Source of the DNA: Pimelobacter simplex
GTDB taxonomy: Bacteria; Actinomycetota; Actinomycetes; Propionibacteriales; Nocardioidaceae
NCBI RefSeq assembly: GCF_900114845.1
Contig: NZ_FOUK01000002.1
Coordinates: 124,001-188,000 of the forward strand
Reading direction: 5' to 3'
Length of the DNA stretch: 64,000 nucleotides
Shown here: positions 49,350 through 59,228 of the stretch, in pieces
How positions within the stretch are numbered: the first letter of the stretch is position 1
How the letters are laid out: each line of letters begins with the position of its first letter
Position numbers and translations under genes: made by a program
Notes under the pieces: generated by a model
What the model saw: only the letters and a program-made list of their open reading frames with translations
Database searches by the model: none
What the model was told of the DNA's origin: nothing

Positions 49350-50576
49350 TCAGACAGCCACGCGAGCATCGCGTGGAGAACGGTCGGGCCGCGCGTCGGC
49401 GGACCCGAGGAGCAGGGCGGTCAGGTCAGTGGCGTTGCGTCGCATCTGCGACCAGTCGAACTGGTGGGCCCAGCTGCCGCACGCCTCGGCGCGGAGCAGG
49501 CGGGTGGCCGGGTCGGCCGCGTCGACGAGCGCGCTCTCGAGCGCGTCCGCGAGACGTACGACGAGCACGTCGGGGTCGTCGCTGTCGGGGACGAGCCAGC
49601 CGCTCTCGCCCGGACGGATGGAGTCGCGCAGCCCGGGCACGTCCCGGGCCACGGTGGGCACGCCCCAGGCGGCGGCGTCGATGACGGCCTGGCCCCAGCC
49701 CTCGGCGTCGGAGCCGCAGACGTGCACCGAGGCCCGGGCGAGCAGGGCGTCCTTGGCCGCCGTCGGCAGGTAGCCGTGGAAGCGCACCCGGCCGGCGAGC
49801 CCGCGCTCGGCGACGAGCGCGACCAGCCGGTCGTGCTCGGGCCCCTTGCCGACGACGTCGACCCGCAGGTCGCGCCCGGCCAGCGCGGGCCGGCCAGCGA
49901 CCTCGTCGATCGCCGCGAGCACGAGGTCGACCCGCTTGTGCGTGACGAGCCGGCCGAGGACGACGATCCGGTCGGGGTCCTTGGCCGCCGGGTCGAGGTC
50001 GGCCGCCGACGGGACGTCGGCGCCGTTCTCGAGGATCCGGATGTCACCGGACCAGCCGAGCTGGCGGCGCATCTCGTCCCGCGTGGACGGCGAGACGGCG
50101 GCGGTCACGTGGTGCCGGTAGACCCGGCGCATCGCGACCCGCTCCATCCAGCGGCCGAAGGCGGCCACCGGCGCCGGGAAGTGCACCGCGAACTGCGCCT
50201 GGTGCACGTGGTGCACGATGAGCAGCGCGGGCGTCCCGCGGCGCAGCACCAGCGGCGAGAACGACGGCAGCCCGCAGGCCGGGTCGATCACCGCGTCGAT
50301 GCGGCGCCGGTGGCGCAGCAGCCAGGTGAGCGCGAACAGGTAGAAGGTCAGCGCCCCGCCACCGCGCCGCACGGCGATGCCGTCGCGGGTCTCGCGGGCG
50401 GCCTGACCCTCGTCGCGGGCCGTCACGAAGTGCACCTCGGCACCCGCCTCGCGCAGCGCGCGGGCATACTGCCAGGCGTAGATCTCCGCCCCGCCGGCGA
50501 GCGCGTGGTCGAGGTCGCGCCAGTTGACGACCACGATGCGCTGCCCGTCGAGACGGTGCGGCTGTGGGCCGCTCAT
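49350..50576 (-). CDS. Glycosyltransferase family 4
   Basis: The 408 residues are a GT-B fold enzyme: an N-terminal acceptor domain with the GGAEIYAWQYARAL segment (28-41) and a C-terminal nucleotide-sugar domain with VVLGRLVTHKRVDLVL and the EX7E-like region AEGWGQAVIDAAAWGVP. It transfers a sugar from a nucleotide donor to an envelope glycan or lipid carrier at the cytoplasmic face. The ATG at 50576 overlaps the GT2 stop by four bases, so the two are coupled. Confidence 0.88.
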   Translation of the reverse strand: MSGPQPHRLDGQRIVVVNWRDLDHALAGGAEIYAWQYARALREAGAEVHFVTARDEGQAARETRDGIAVRRGGGALTFYLFALTWLLRHRRRIDAVIDPACGLPSFSPLVLRRGTPALLIVHHVHQAQFAVHFPAPVAAFGRWMERVAMRRVYRHHVTAAVSPSTRDEMRRQLGWSGDIRILENGADVPSAADLDPAAKDPDRIVVLGRLVTHKRVDLVLAAIDEVAGRPALAGRDLRVDVVGKGPEHDRLVALVAERGLAGRVRFHGYLPTAAKDALLARASVHVCGSDAEGWGQAVIDAAAWGVPTVARDVPGLRDSIRPGESGWLVPDSDDPDVLVVRLADALESALVDAADPATRLLRAEACGSWAHQFDWSQMRRNATDLTALLLGSADARPDRSPRDARVAV

Positions 50577-51361
50577 CCGTGACCTCCGAGCGGCAGCGCC
50601 ACGGGCAGCGGCACCGCGGTCGCTGCCGGTGCGGCAGCGGGGACCGGGCGCTCGAACGCGCGGCGGCGCCACGCGATGCTCGCGAGCTCGACGAAGGCAC
50701 CCGCGCCGTGCCGGGCGGGCACGAAGGTCGAGCCCGGGACGTCGGTCCAGGTCACCGGGATCTCCTCGATCCGGGCGCCGGCGGCGAGCAGCAGGACGAG
50801 CAGCTCGACGTCGAACGAGAAGCCCCCCGTCCGCATCTCGCCGACGACCCGCCGGACCAGGTCACCGCGGAAGAACTTGAACCCGCACTGGGTGTCGGCG
50901 ACTCCCGGGACGAGCCGTCCGGCCAGGCGGCGGTAGGCCGCCGCGCCGGCCGAGCGGGTCCGGCAGTGCCGGGCCTCGGTGTCGCTGCCGGCGAGTGCCC
51001 GCGAGCCGATCACGACGTCGGCACCGAGCAGCAGCCGCCGCCAGGCCTCCTCCATCGCGTCGAGCCCCGTGGCGCCGTCGGCGTCCATGAAGCACACGAG
51101 GTCGGCGTCGCTGGCGAGAAGCCCCGCGCGGACCGCGGCACCCTTGCCGCGGCGCGCGCACCGCAGCACCCGCACCGGCAGTGCGGACGAGTCCGCCGCG
51201 CGGGCGACCTCGGCGGTGCGGTCGGTGCTCGCGTTGTCGACGACGAGCACCTCGACCCGGCCGAGCACCCCACGGTGCGCCGCCACGTGGCGACGCAGGT
51301 CGCGCAGGGTGCGCGGCAACCGGCCTTCTTCGTTGTACGCCGGAATGACGATCTGCAGCAT
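50573..51361 (-). CDS. Glycosyltransferase family 2 (polyprenyl-phosphate sugar synthase-like)
   Basis: The 262 residues have VIPAYNEEGRLP (4-15), NASTDRT and the DxD metal site in FMDADGA, then QCGFKFFRG, a pattern found in dolichol/polyprenyl-phosphate mannosyl- or glucosyltransferases. It probably charges a polyprenyl phosphate with a sugar used by the membrane glycosyltransferases upstream in the operon. I chose ATG 51361, which has GGGAGG eight bases before it; a longer frame reaches 51400. Confidence 0.88.
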   Translation of the reverse strand: MLQIVIPAYNEEGRLPRTLRDLRRHVAAHRGVLGRVEVLVVDNASTDRTAEVARAADSSALPVRVLRCARRGKGAAVRAGLLASDADLVCFMDADGATGLDAMEEAWRRLLLGADVVIGSRALAGSDTEARHCRTRSAGAAAYRRLAGRLVPGVADTQCGFKFFRGDLVRRVVGEMRTGGFSFDVELLVLLLAAGARIEEIPVTWTDVPGSTFVPARHGAGAFVELASIAWRRRAFERPVPAAAPAATAVPLPVALPLGGHG

Positions 51362-51457
51362 CGGACCCTCCCAAGCCGTCTGCTCAGCACGCCTCCCCAC
51401 GAGGGGGACGCGTGAAGGACACCGCGTGACCCGCCGGAGCGGGACGCGGCGAGCGAC

Positions 51458-51592
51458 CTACTTGCTGTCCGAGTAGCTGTAGAGCTTGTCGTTGCTGACG
51501 GTCTTGTGCTCGCCCTGAGCGGCGTTGACGCCGGCGACGAGGACGGCGGTCGAGGCGAGAGCCCCGACGACGGTGGCGATAATCGTGTTCAT
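51458..51592 (-). CDS. 44-residue single-pass membrane/secreted peptide (DUF2613-like)
   Basis: The frame runs ATG 51592 to TAG 51458 and encodes 44 residues: a hydrophobic helix or signal (MNTIIATVVGALASTAVLVA) and a short polar tail. GGAGGGG lies about nine bases before the start. Size, layout and place between an AftD-like cluster and a GT2 gene recall the small DUF2613 protein beside aftD in mycobacteria; this is from memory and not proven. It may be an accessory subunit of the glycosyltransferase complex. Confidence 0.65.
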   Translation of the reverse strand: MNTIIATVVGALASTAVLVAGVNAAQGEHKTVSNDKLYSYSDSK

Positions 51593-51644
51593 TGCGCAGG
51601 TCCCCTCCCAAAGACCGGCACAGAGCATTCACTCCCCATGACTT

Positions 51645-53312
51645 TCATGAATGTGATGCTCGTCTCCCAGACCGGAGTATCCCCGCGCAACCGACCAAAA
51701 GCAAAAGAATCGCCAAACCGTGACCAACCAGGACGAATATTCGCCGGGCGGTCCCCGCGTGCGGTCCGGCCTCGGCCGCGACCGGCCCCCCGGCGGCGAG
51801 GTCGACCAGGGTGAGCCCGCCGCCGTCGTAGGCGATCTCGCCGGCGGGGACGTCGATCGAGCCCATGCCGCGCTCGACGAGCACCCACCGCACCCCGGCG
51901 GCGCGCAGCGCGCCGGCCGGGTCGTCGTCGGCGAGGGCGAGGGTGACGGCGATGACCCGCGGGTCCTCGGGCGGCACCACCCGGTCGGTCAGCCTCACCC
52001 GGTCGTCGACGACGACCTCCCCCGGCAGGAAGCGCGGGGCGGGGTCGAGGACGGCACGGCGGTGGTTCCAGTCGTAGCCGCGGTAGGAGCCCGCCCAGGG
52101 CAGCACCACGGTGGTCTCGTCGTCGCCGACGAGGTGGGCGACGTCGTCCCACGCGCGCGGGTACGAGGAGCGCTGCAGCTCGCCGAGCGCCCCCCAGGCC
52201 AGGCTCGGCAGCAGGAGGAGCGGCGCGACGACGAGCAGCGCGACCCCGCTCCACAGGGCCTGGGTGCCCGGCCGGATCCGGTCGCGCAGCCCGGTCGCGG
52301 CGTGGGCGACACCGACCGCCAGCACCAGCCCGAGCGGCGCGAGGAAGCGCTGGGAGTCGCGGAGCAGCGCCAGCCCCGGGACGCGGCCGGCGACGCCCTC
52401 GAGGAGCCCCGCGCCCCCGGGCACGGCCGGCAGCAGCGCCAGCGCCACGGCGGCGGCGCCCAGGGCCAGCCAGCGGCCGCGGTCCGGCCCGGCGCGGCGC
52501 AGCCCGGCGACGGCGGCCACGGTGAGCAGGCACGAGAGGAGCACCAGCAGGGCGCTGGTCCGCTCGGGCGGGACGACCGAGGTCTTCCAGGTGCCGCCCA
52601 GCGAGAGCACGCTCGCCAGCGTGCCGGCACCGGACTCCGCGCGTGCCGCGAAGCCGGCGAAGACGCCGTCGGTGCTCACCCGGGCGGTCTCGGCGGTGAG
52701 CGCCGGCACCAGCCAGGTGAGGTTCGCGGCCACGGCGAGCCCGGCGACGCGGAGCCAGGTGCCGGCGTCGCGGCCGAGTGCCAGCACGGCGAGCACGCCC
52801 ACCGCCATCACCCCGCTCGACGGGCTGCACACCGCGGACAGCACGAGGACCACGGCGGCGGGCCTCCAGCCGGAGCGGTCGGCGCGCAGCCGGAGAGCGG
52901 CCCGGGCGACCCACGGCAGCAGCAGGTAGCCGAGCAGGATCGCCCACTGCCCCATGAGCAGCCGCTCGTGGACCCACGGGTTCCAGCAGAAGAGCGTGAT
53001 CGCCGCGGCGCGCGCCCACCAGCGCTGGTCGGCGACGAGCCGCGCGACACCGAGGCCGCCGGCCACGAAGCCGCCGACGAGCAGCAGCCGCTGCACGACG
53101 CTGCCGGGCACGACCTGCGAGACGACCGAGACGATCGCGTCCATCGGGACGGCGCGCGGCAGGGCGCCGTCGAGGCCGAGCCAGCCCGCCTTCCACGGCT
53201 GGTGCGGGACGAACACCATGTCGCCGAACAGCCAGTAGCCCCCGCCCAGGAGCAGCGGCCCCAGGATCAGGACGGTGACCCCGGCGGTGACGGCGAGGTC
53301 GGCGCGCCTCAC
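51645..53312 (-). CDS. Polytopic membrane protein, probable glycosyltransferase-related
   Basis: The 555 residues have about ten to twelve membrane helices in the first 400 positions and a soluble domain (about 420-525) with VVLPWAGSYRGYDWN and RWVLVERGMG, then a last helix. It resembles the DUF2079/GT-C-like integral transferases, but no catalytic Asp motif can be named with confidence. The GTG at 53312 overlaps the stop of the previous gene (GTGA). It is the third member of a tight membrane-protein trio with the AftD-like protein. Confidence 0.75.
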   Translation of the reverse strand: MRRADLAVTAGVTVLILGPLLLGGGYWLFGDMVFVPHQPWKAGWLGLDGALPRAVPMDAIVSVVSQVVPGSVVQRLLLVGGFVAGGLGVARLVADQRWWARAAAITLFCWNPWVHERLLMGQWAILLGYLLLPWVARAALRLRADRSGWRPAAVVLVLSAVCSPSSGVMAVGVLAVLALGRDAGTWLRVAGLAVAANLTWLVPALTAETARVSTDGVFAGFAARAESGAGTLASVLSLGGTWKTSVVPPERTSALLVLLSCLLTVAAVAGLRRAGPDRGRWLALGAAAVALALLPAVPGGAGLLEGVAGRVPGLALLRDSQRFLAPLGLVLAVGVAHAATGLRDRIRPGTQALWSGVALLVVAPLLLLPSLAWGALGELQRSSYPRAWDDVAHLVGDDETTVVLPWAGSYRGYDWNHRRAVLDPAPRFLPGEVVVDDRVRLTDRVVPPEDPRVIAVTLALADDDPAGALRAAGVRWVLVERGMGSIDVPAGEIAYDGGGLTLVDLAAGGPVAAEAGPHAGTARRIFVLVGHGLAILLLLVGCAGILRSGRRASHS

Positions 53313-55075
53313 GGCTGCTCCGGGAGCCCGGCCTCGACGCCGGTGATGCAGACCGTCGACCGGCCGTCACCCCGGAACGTGAGGCCGTCGACCGTGCCGG
53401 GCAGCTCGGGCAGCACCAGCCACATCTCGTTGGGTCCGCGGGTGGCGAGGAACTCCGCCTCCCAGTCCCCCGTCGTCACCTGGATGGTCGACTCCTCGGC
53501 CGAGAAGTACGCCACCCGCACGGCCACCCGGCCGTCGATCGGGACGACGAACTCGACGTCCTCGGCCGCCGCGCGCACCGGGTAGCCGCACGGCTCGTCC
53601 GGCCCGGGCTCGGCGGGGATCGCGCCGTCGAGCTCGACGGGGCGCAGCGTGCCGTCGTCGGCGACCTGGCGCAGGCGCGCCGACGGCTCGTCGAAGCGCA
53701 GGTCCTCGGGCAGCGGCGCGAGGATGCGCGAGAGCAGGGAGTCCCGGCCCACCAGCGGCAGCACGACGTCGGCCGGCGCCAGCCGGTCGAACAGGACGAC
53801 GGTCGGGTCGGCCGCGAGCTCGGCGCGGAGCGTGGTGACGAACGCCTTGTCCTCGGTGTTCTGGAAGTGCGGCACCAGCAGGGCGGTGCCGGCGGTCGAG
53901 GCGACCGCGACGGCGCCGACCACGCCGGCCACCACGGCGGCACGGACCCGGCCGGACGCCGCGGCCAGCGGGCGCAGGCCCAGCCAGGGCGGCGAGCCGC
54001 GCAGGCTGAGCGCGACGCAGAGGACGGCCGCATGGATCGTGTCGGACGAGTAGCGCGGGTCGAGGCCGATGATCGAGCCGAAGCCGGCCCGGCCGGAGAG
54101 CAGCAGGAGGAGATCCGCGGCGACGTACCCGACGAGCAGCGCGAGCCCCCAGCGGCGGGCCGGTCCGCCGCGGCGCAGCAGCAGCGCGGCCCCGGCCAGC
54201 GCCAGCACCGCCGACACGATCACCACCCACAGCGCCGGGCGGACGGCTCCGCCGTCGAGCTCGCCGGCCCAGGGACCGCCGAGGATGCCCGGCACCACGT
54301 TGCGCCCGACGAACGAACCGGTCACCTCGAGCCGCTGCCGCCAGGTGCTCTCGCCGCCCTCGACGTCGGTGAGCAGGCCGTGCCCGACCAGGAAGCCGGC
54401 CAGCAGCAGGACCTGGGCCAGCCAGAGCCACCGGAAGCGCCGCAGCGCGGCCCACAGCCGGCGCCAGCCGGTCGCCTCGTCGGCGAGGGCCACCGCGACG
54501 CCGTACAGGACCGGCGCGATGAGCACGGCACGCTCGTGCCAGAGCAGGCCGAAGGCCGTGGTGGCGACGATGGCGGCCAGTGCCCACCCCGGGCGGGCGT
54601 CGCCCTGCCGCCAGCGGACGAGCAGGAGGACGGCGAGCAGCGAGCAGAGGACGTGGGGCCACAGGCCCATCGCGGCGCTCCACCACAGCGTCGTCGCGAG
54701 CGTCAGCGGCGCCCACGCGAAGAGCGCGAGCAGCACCACCCGGCTCCACCGCTCCCCCAGCAGCCGGGTCAGCAGCAGCCACAGCACGACCGTGGCCGCC
54801 GTCTGCAGGACGAGCACGAAGACCGCCACCGACGCCCAGCTGTACGGCGCCGCGTGCGCCACCAGCCAGTAGGTCAGCTGCTGCAGCGGGTTGACGTGGC
54901 CGGCGGTGTCGCGGACCAGGAAGCCGAGGGTCAGGTCGGCGTCGTAGGCGCGCCCGGAGAGGTAGAAGTCATCCTGGTTGAACCAGGACCCGCCCAGCAG
55001 CACGGCGCGCGCGACCACCATCGACAGCAGGACGCCGAGCGCGGCCAGGCCCTGGCGGCCCTTCCAGGCGCTCAC
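53309..55075 (-). CDS. Polytopic membrane protein with extracellular beta domain, GT-C-like
   Basis: The 588 residues begin with a helix and then NQDDFYLSGRAYDADLT (about 33-49), an Asp-Asp loop like the catalytic first loop of GT-C glycosyltransferases; about ten further helices follow to residue 400, then a soluble C-terminal domain with one cysteine pair (CGYPV and CITGV). It is probably an extracytoplasmic transferase using a polyprenyl-linked sugar. The start is GTG 55075 and overlaps the AftD-like stop by four bases. Confidence 0.72.
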   Translation of the reverse strand: MSAWKGRQGLAALGVLLSMVVARAVLLGGSWFNQDDFYLSGRAYDADLTLGFLVRDTAGHVNPLQQLTYWLVAHAAPYSWASVAVFVLVLQTAATVVLWLLLTRLLGERWSRVVLLALFAWAPLTLATTLWWSAAMGLWPHVLCSLLAVLLLVRWRQGDARPGWALAAIVATTAFGLLWHERAVLIAPVLYGVAVALADEATGWRRLWAALRRFRWLWLAQVLLLAGFLVGHGLLTDVEGGESTWRQRLEVTGSFVGRNVVPGILGGPWAGELDGGAVRPALWVVIVSAVLALAGAALLLRRGGPARRWGLALLVGYVAADLLLLLSGRAGFGSIIGLDPRYSSDTIHAAVLCVALSLRGSPPWLGLRPLAAASGRVRAAVVAGVVGAVAVASTAGTALLVPHFQNTEDKAFVTTLRAELAADPTVVLFDRLAPADVVLPLVGRDSLLSRILAPLPEDLRFDEPSARLRQVADDGTLRPVELDGAIPAEPGPDEPCGYPVRAAAEDVEFVVPIDGRVAVRVAYFSAEESTIQVTTGDWEAEFLATRGPNEMWLVLPELPGTVDGLTFRGDGRSTVCITGVEAGLPEQP

Positions 55076-58000
55076 GAGGATGCTCCCGGCGCGGGGCGGT
55101 GGCTGCCGCGGGTCCGGTGGGCACGCCGCGCGGGGCGCCCCAGGACCAGTCCGGCGACGAGCCCGACGGCGAGCCCGGCCGCGACGTCCGCCGTCCCGGC
55201 GACGAACCGGCCACCGCCGAGGGCGTCGAGGCCGCCGGACGCGGCGAGCAGCACCGCCGCGGCGAGCGGCGTGCGGAGCGACGGGCGCAGGAGCGCACCG
55301 GCGAGGACGCCGAGCGCGGCGACCGGGCCGAGCAGCAGGAGCGCCGCGGCCAGCGCGGCGGCCCACCACGGCGCGGGGCTCGCGGGCAGGTCGGGCGGCC
55401 AGGGGGCGAGCGCGGGCAGCGGGGCCCGCCGGCGCCGGGTCAGCAGCAGCCAGCCGAGGCAGACCGCGCCCGCGAGCAGCACGCCGCCGCTGACCGCGAG
55501 GCCGAGCGGCAGCACGACGTCGTAGGTCCGCTCCGGGGCGTAGCGCAGCTCGACCTGGGCCGGCCCGGAGCCGGCGGGGAGCAGCCAGCCCTGCTGCCAG
55601 CCGTCGACCCGGATCGGCGCGAGCTCCTTGCCGTCGAGCTCGGCGACCCAGCCGGGGTTGAAGTTCTCGGGCACCGCGAGCAGCGCCTCGGGCCCGCTCC
55701 CCACAGTGACGGCGCGACGCGTGTCGTCCCAGCGCTCGATGCCGACGGAGCGGGTGGCGGGCGCCGGCGGGTCCTCGGCGGCGACCGGTGTGATCGCGGC
55801 GTCGAGCAGCTCGAACTCGGCGGTCGGGTCGATCCGGAGCCGCTGGGGACCGGACGAGAGGCGCGGGGTCGCGTCGTCGCCGCACGAGGTGAAGGTCAGC
55901 GGCGTGCCGTTGACGAGGTCGGCCATCGTGCCGGTCACCTTGGTCGGGATGGTCCGCCCGCCGAGCTCGATCGGCGGGCCGTAGCCGCAGACCGCACCCG
56001 TCGGGATGTCGGCGAGCAGCGGCCGGGTCAGCCGGACGCCGCCCAGCTCGAGCTCCGGCACGACCACGTGGCGGGCGCCCGGCGCCTTCTCGAAGCGGAT
56101 CTGGAGCTCCCGGGTGCGCAGCGGCTTCAGCGGGACCGGCTCGCCCCCGCCCAGCGCGACCCGCTGCACCCGCCTGCCGGACGTGACGACGGCGGCCACC
56201 GGCCCCTCGCCGCCGGCCGGGGCCACGGTGAGGGAGGTGATGGTGCGGAGCTTGCGCCAGCGGAACGTGAGCGTCGGGTAGAGGTCGCCGTCGTCGGACA
56301 CCCAGGCCGTCGTCGACTGACCGTCGTAGGCGAAGCGGGCGGCGACCTTGGGGTCGTCGCCGTAGGCCGAGGTGGCGCGCACCGGGGGTCGGCGCTCGAC
56401 CTGGTCGAGCAGCCGGGCCGTCTCGGGCGTGCTGCGGGCCAGCACCTGGCCGGTGATCCGGACGATCGACGAGCCGCTGACGTCGAAGCTGCGGTCGAGC
56501 CCGCCGCCCTCCTCGGGCTGGCGGATCCGGGTGACGTCGCAGTCCGGCGTGGTCAGGGTGATGAAGCAGGCCCGCCGGCCGGGCGTCGTGCCGAAGACGC
56601 GGGGGGCGTCGGCGGGGGCCGCGCCGGGCAGCGCGAACGTGCGCCGCGGCTCGAGCCCGTCGACGGCGAGCTCGCGGATGCCGATCCGCGCGGTGCGGGC
56701 CGACGTCGCGGCGGCGACCACCCGGACCCGGATGCTGGTCACCGGCCGGCCGTCCAGCGCGACGACGACCGGCGCCCCCGAGGCGCCGACCCGGGCCCGC
56801 ACGCGCTGGCCGCCCGCGTCCACCTCAAGGGTGCGGATCGGCACCACCTGGCTGTCGGCGGCCACCGGCGTGATCGTCACCTCGCGGACCGAGCGGGGCG
56901 CGTCGAGGTCGAGCCGGATCCACTGCTTCTCCGGTGCGGTCGCCGTCGAGCTGATCCAGCGGGTGTCGAGGTCGCCGTCGATCGCGGCATAGGGGGCCGA
57001 GGCCGGCGTGACCGGCCCGAAGTTGTCGGCATAGCCCTGCGCCGACGAGGCGACGACCCCGGTCAGCCCGTCGTACCGGGCGACGACCTGGGGCTCGTCC
57101 GGGCCGGCGGGGAAGTCGTGCGCAGCGCGGTCGACGCGCCACGGCTCGGTCGCGGTCATCAGCGCGGACAGGCCCTCGTCGTTGTTGCCGAAGGCGCGCT
57201 CGCGGCGCTGGTCGCTGTCGGTGACCAGGTCGGCCGGCCGGGTCCAGCCCGGCTCGCCCTCCAGCACCGTGGGCCGGTCGGCCTCGACCAGGCCGGAGGT
57301 CTGCCCGAGGAGCACGCTCTCGGGCGCGCCGCGGACCGTGCGGACGTCGTCGAGCGCGGTCGCCCGGACCAGCGGCTCGCGCTGCGGCACCCGGAACACC
57401 TCGACCTCCGGCTCGCCGGACTCGGTCTCGCCGTAGCCGGCCACCCGCTGCAGCCCGGCCTTCGCCAGCGACACGGCCGCGCCACCGGGGTGCGGCGAGC
57501 GGGTCAGCCCGCGGAGCAGGTCGCGGCGGAGCACCACGTGGCCGATCCCCACCCGGGCCAGCTGGTCGACCAGGGCCGGCGTCACCCGCCCGGTCGCGAT
57601 CGCCTGGTCGAGCGCCGAGAGGTAGCGGATCGACTCCCCCGGCACCAGCGGCACCTGGGTGCGGCTGACGACGTCGACGCCGCCGAGGATCGCCAGCGGC
57701 TCGTCGAGGGTCCAGCCCCAGGCCTGCTGCGCGAAGCTCGAGCCGGGGACGACGAGGGTGCGGTCGCCCTGCGCCGGGTCGTCGTCGCTGCGCTGCGCCA
57801 CGAGGTAGTCGCGCGCCTGCTGCCAGGGGCTGGAGATCTCGGTCCAGCCCGGGGTCCGGGTGGTGCTGCCGAGGAAGGGCTGACCGAGCAGCGCGACGAG
57901 CAGCAGCGGGGCGAGCAGCAGCGCGCCGCGGGCCGGCTCGAGCCGGGGCCGGGCGGCCAGCAGGCGCTGGACGAGCACCGCGACCGCCGTACCGAAGCCG

Positions 58001-59127
58001 AGGGCCAGGGGCAGGCGCACCACCGGGTCGATCTTGTGGACGTTGCGGAAGATCTGCAGCGGCCCGTCGAGCAGCCCGCGCATCGCGTCGGCCAGCGGCG
58101 TGCCGGCCGGTCCCCCGTGGGCGACCGTCAGGCAGCCCAGACCGATGAGCGCGGCGAGCGCGAGCGGCCGGCGGACCGGTGCGTCCATCAGCGTGAGCCC
58201 GGCCAGGCCCACGCCGGCGACCACGGCCGCCACGACCACGAGCAGCGGGTCGGTCGCCAGGTCGAAGGCGGCCGGCCACCACGGCTGGTCGCCGGAGAGC
58301 AGGTACCCGAGCCACGAGGAGTCGCCGCGCGCCGCCTCGGACCAGCCGATCAGCGAGGTGGTGTCGCGGGCGGACTCGACGTACTCGAAGAAGGGCGGGG
58401 CGTAGCGCGCGAGCACGAGCAGCGGCAGGGTCCACCACAGGCAGGCCGCGGCGACCGCGCCGCCCCAGCCGGCGGCGAAGCGCCAGGTGGTGAGCCGGCG
58501 CCGGGCCCCCCACACGACCAGGATCGCCGCCAAGGGCAGGCAGGCCGCCGTCTCGACGGCGTTGACGCCGCCCATGCAGACCACGGCCGCGCCGCTGAGC
58601 AGGGCGGCCTGGCGCCCGGTCAGCCGGCCGCGCAGGTGCAGGAGCACCGTCAGCACGAGCCACGGCATCACCGCGCCGGGCAGCGACTCGGCGGTCTGGA
58701 CGGTGACCGTGCCGAGCAGCCGCGGCGACAGCGCGAAGACCGCGCCGGCGAGCAGCGCCGGCAGGTCGGCCAGGCCGATCGCGCGACCGACCCGGCGCGC
58801 GCCCTCCCAGGCCACGATCAGGACGAGGGCCGACCAGAGCCGCTGGCCCACCCAGTCGGGGACACCGAGCAGGTCGCTCAGCCAGAACCACGTGCCCTGC
58901 GGGAAGAGGTAGCCGTAGGCCTGGTTCTGGAACTCGCCGAAGTTGGACTCCGGGTGCCACAGGCTGAAGGCACCGGCGAGGAAGTCACCCGGCCGCTGGG
59001 TCAGCTCGGCCCGGGTGTCGTAGGTCGTGGCGCCGGGCTGCTGGAGCAGCATGAGGACGACGACGAGCGCGTACAGCGCCACCGCGACGCTCGCTCCCCG
59101 CACCGTCGACCCGGATCTCTCCGCCAT
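55072..59127 (-). CDS. DUF3367/AftD-like alpha-(1->3)-arabinofuranosyltransferase family protein
   Basis: The 1351 residues have about ten N-terminal membrane helices with TYDTRAELTQRPGDFL (about 35-50) in the first loop, a huge extracytoplasmic region (about 450-1230) containing two discoidin/F5-8C-like beta domains (LDTRWISSTATAPEKQWIRL and TTAWVSDDGDLYPTLTFRW), and C-terminal helices (about 1245-1340). This matches the DUF3367/AftD family that adds arabinofuranose to arabinan in mycobacteria. The sugar used here is unproven. I chose ATG 59127, which has GGAGGAGG at good distance. It heads a seven-gene operon. Confidence 0.85.
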   Translation of the reverse strand: MAERSGSTVRGASVAVALYALVVVLMLLQQPGATTYDTRAELTQRPGDFLAGAFSLWHPESNFGEFQNQAYGYLFPQGTWFWLSDLLGVPDWVGQRLWSALVLIVAWEGARRVGRAIGLADLPALLAGAVFALSPRLLGTVTVQTAESLPGAVMPWLVLTVLLHLRGRLTGRQAALLSGAAVVCMGGVNAVETAACLPLAAILVVWGARRRLTTWRFAAGWGGAVAAACLWWTLPLLVLARYAPPFFEYVESARDTTSLIGWSEAARGDSSWLGYLLSGDQPWWPAAFDLATDPLLVVVAAVVAGVGLAGLTLMDAPVRRPLALAALIGLGCLTVAHGGPAGTPLADAMRGLLDGPLQIFRNVHKIDPVVRLPLALGFGTAVAVLVQRLLAARPRLEPARGALLLAPLLLVALLGQPFLGSTTRTPGWTEISSPWQQARDYLVAQRSDDDPAQGDRTLVVPGSSFAQQAWGWTLDEPLAILGGVDVVSRTQVPLVPGESIRYLSALDQAIATGRVTPALVDQLARVGIGHVVLRRDLLRGLTRSPHPGGAAVSLAKAGLQRVAGYGETESGEPEVEVFRVPQREPLVRATALDDVRTVRGAPESVLLGQTSGLVEADRPTVLEGEPGWTRPADLVTDSDQRRERAFGNNDEGLSALMTATEPWRVDRAAHDFPAGPDEPQVVARYDGLTGVVASSAQGYADNFGPVTPASAPYAAIDGDLDTRWISSTATAPEKQWIRLDLDAPRSVREVTITPVAADSQVVPIRTLEVDAGGQRVRARVGASGAPVVVALDGRPVTSIRVRVVAAATSARTARIGIRELAVDGLEPRRTFALPGAAPADAPRVFGTTPGRRACFITLTTPDCDVTRIRQPEEGGGLDRSFDVSGSSIVRITGQVLARSTPETARLLDQVERRPPVRATSAYGDDPKVAARFAYDGQSTTAWVSDDGDLYPTLTFRWRKLRTITSLTVAPAGGEGPVAAVVTSGRRVQRVALGGGEPVPLKPLRTRELQIRFEKAPGARHVVVPELELGGVRLTRPLLADIPTGAVCGYGPPIELGGRTIPTKVTGTMADLVNGTPLTFTSCGDDATPRLSSGPQRLRIDPTAEFELLDAAITPVAAEDPPAPATRSVGIERWDDTRRAVTVGSGPEALLAVPENFNPGWVAELDGKELAPIRVDGWQQGWLLPAGSGPAQVELRYAPERTYDVVLPLGLAVSGGVLLAGAVCLGWLLLTRRRRAPLPALAPWPPDLPASPAPWWAAALAAALLLLGPVAALGVLAGALLRPSLRTPLAAAVLLAASGGLDALGGGRFVAGTADVAAGLAVGLVAGLVLGRPARRAHRTRGSHRPAPGASS

Positions 59128-59228
59128 CCCCACCTCCTCCCGAAGCGCGGGTGTCACTGTAGGAGACGGGCCCGCGCCACGCAGGCCCGACTTCGGCGGC
59201 GCGCCCAGGAACCCCCTAACCTGCTCTG

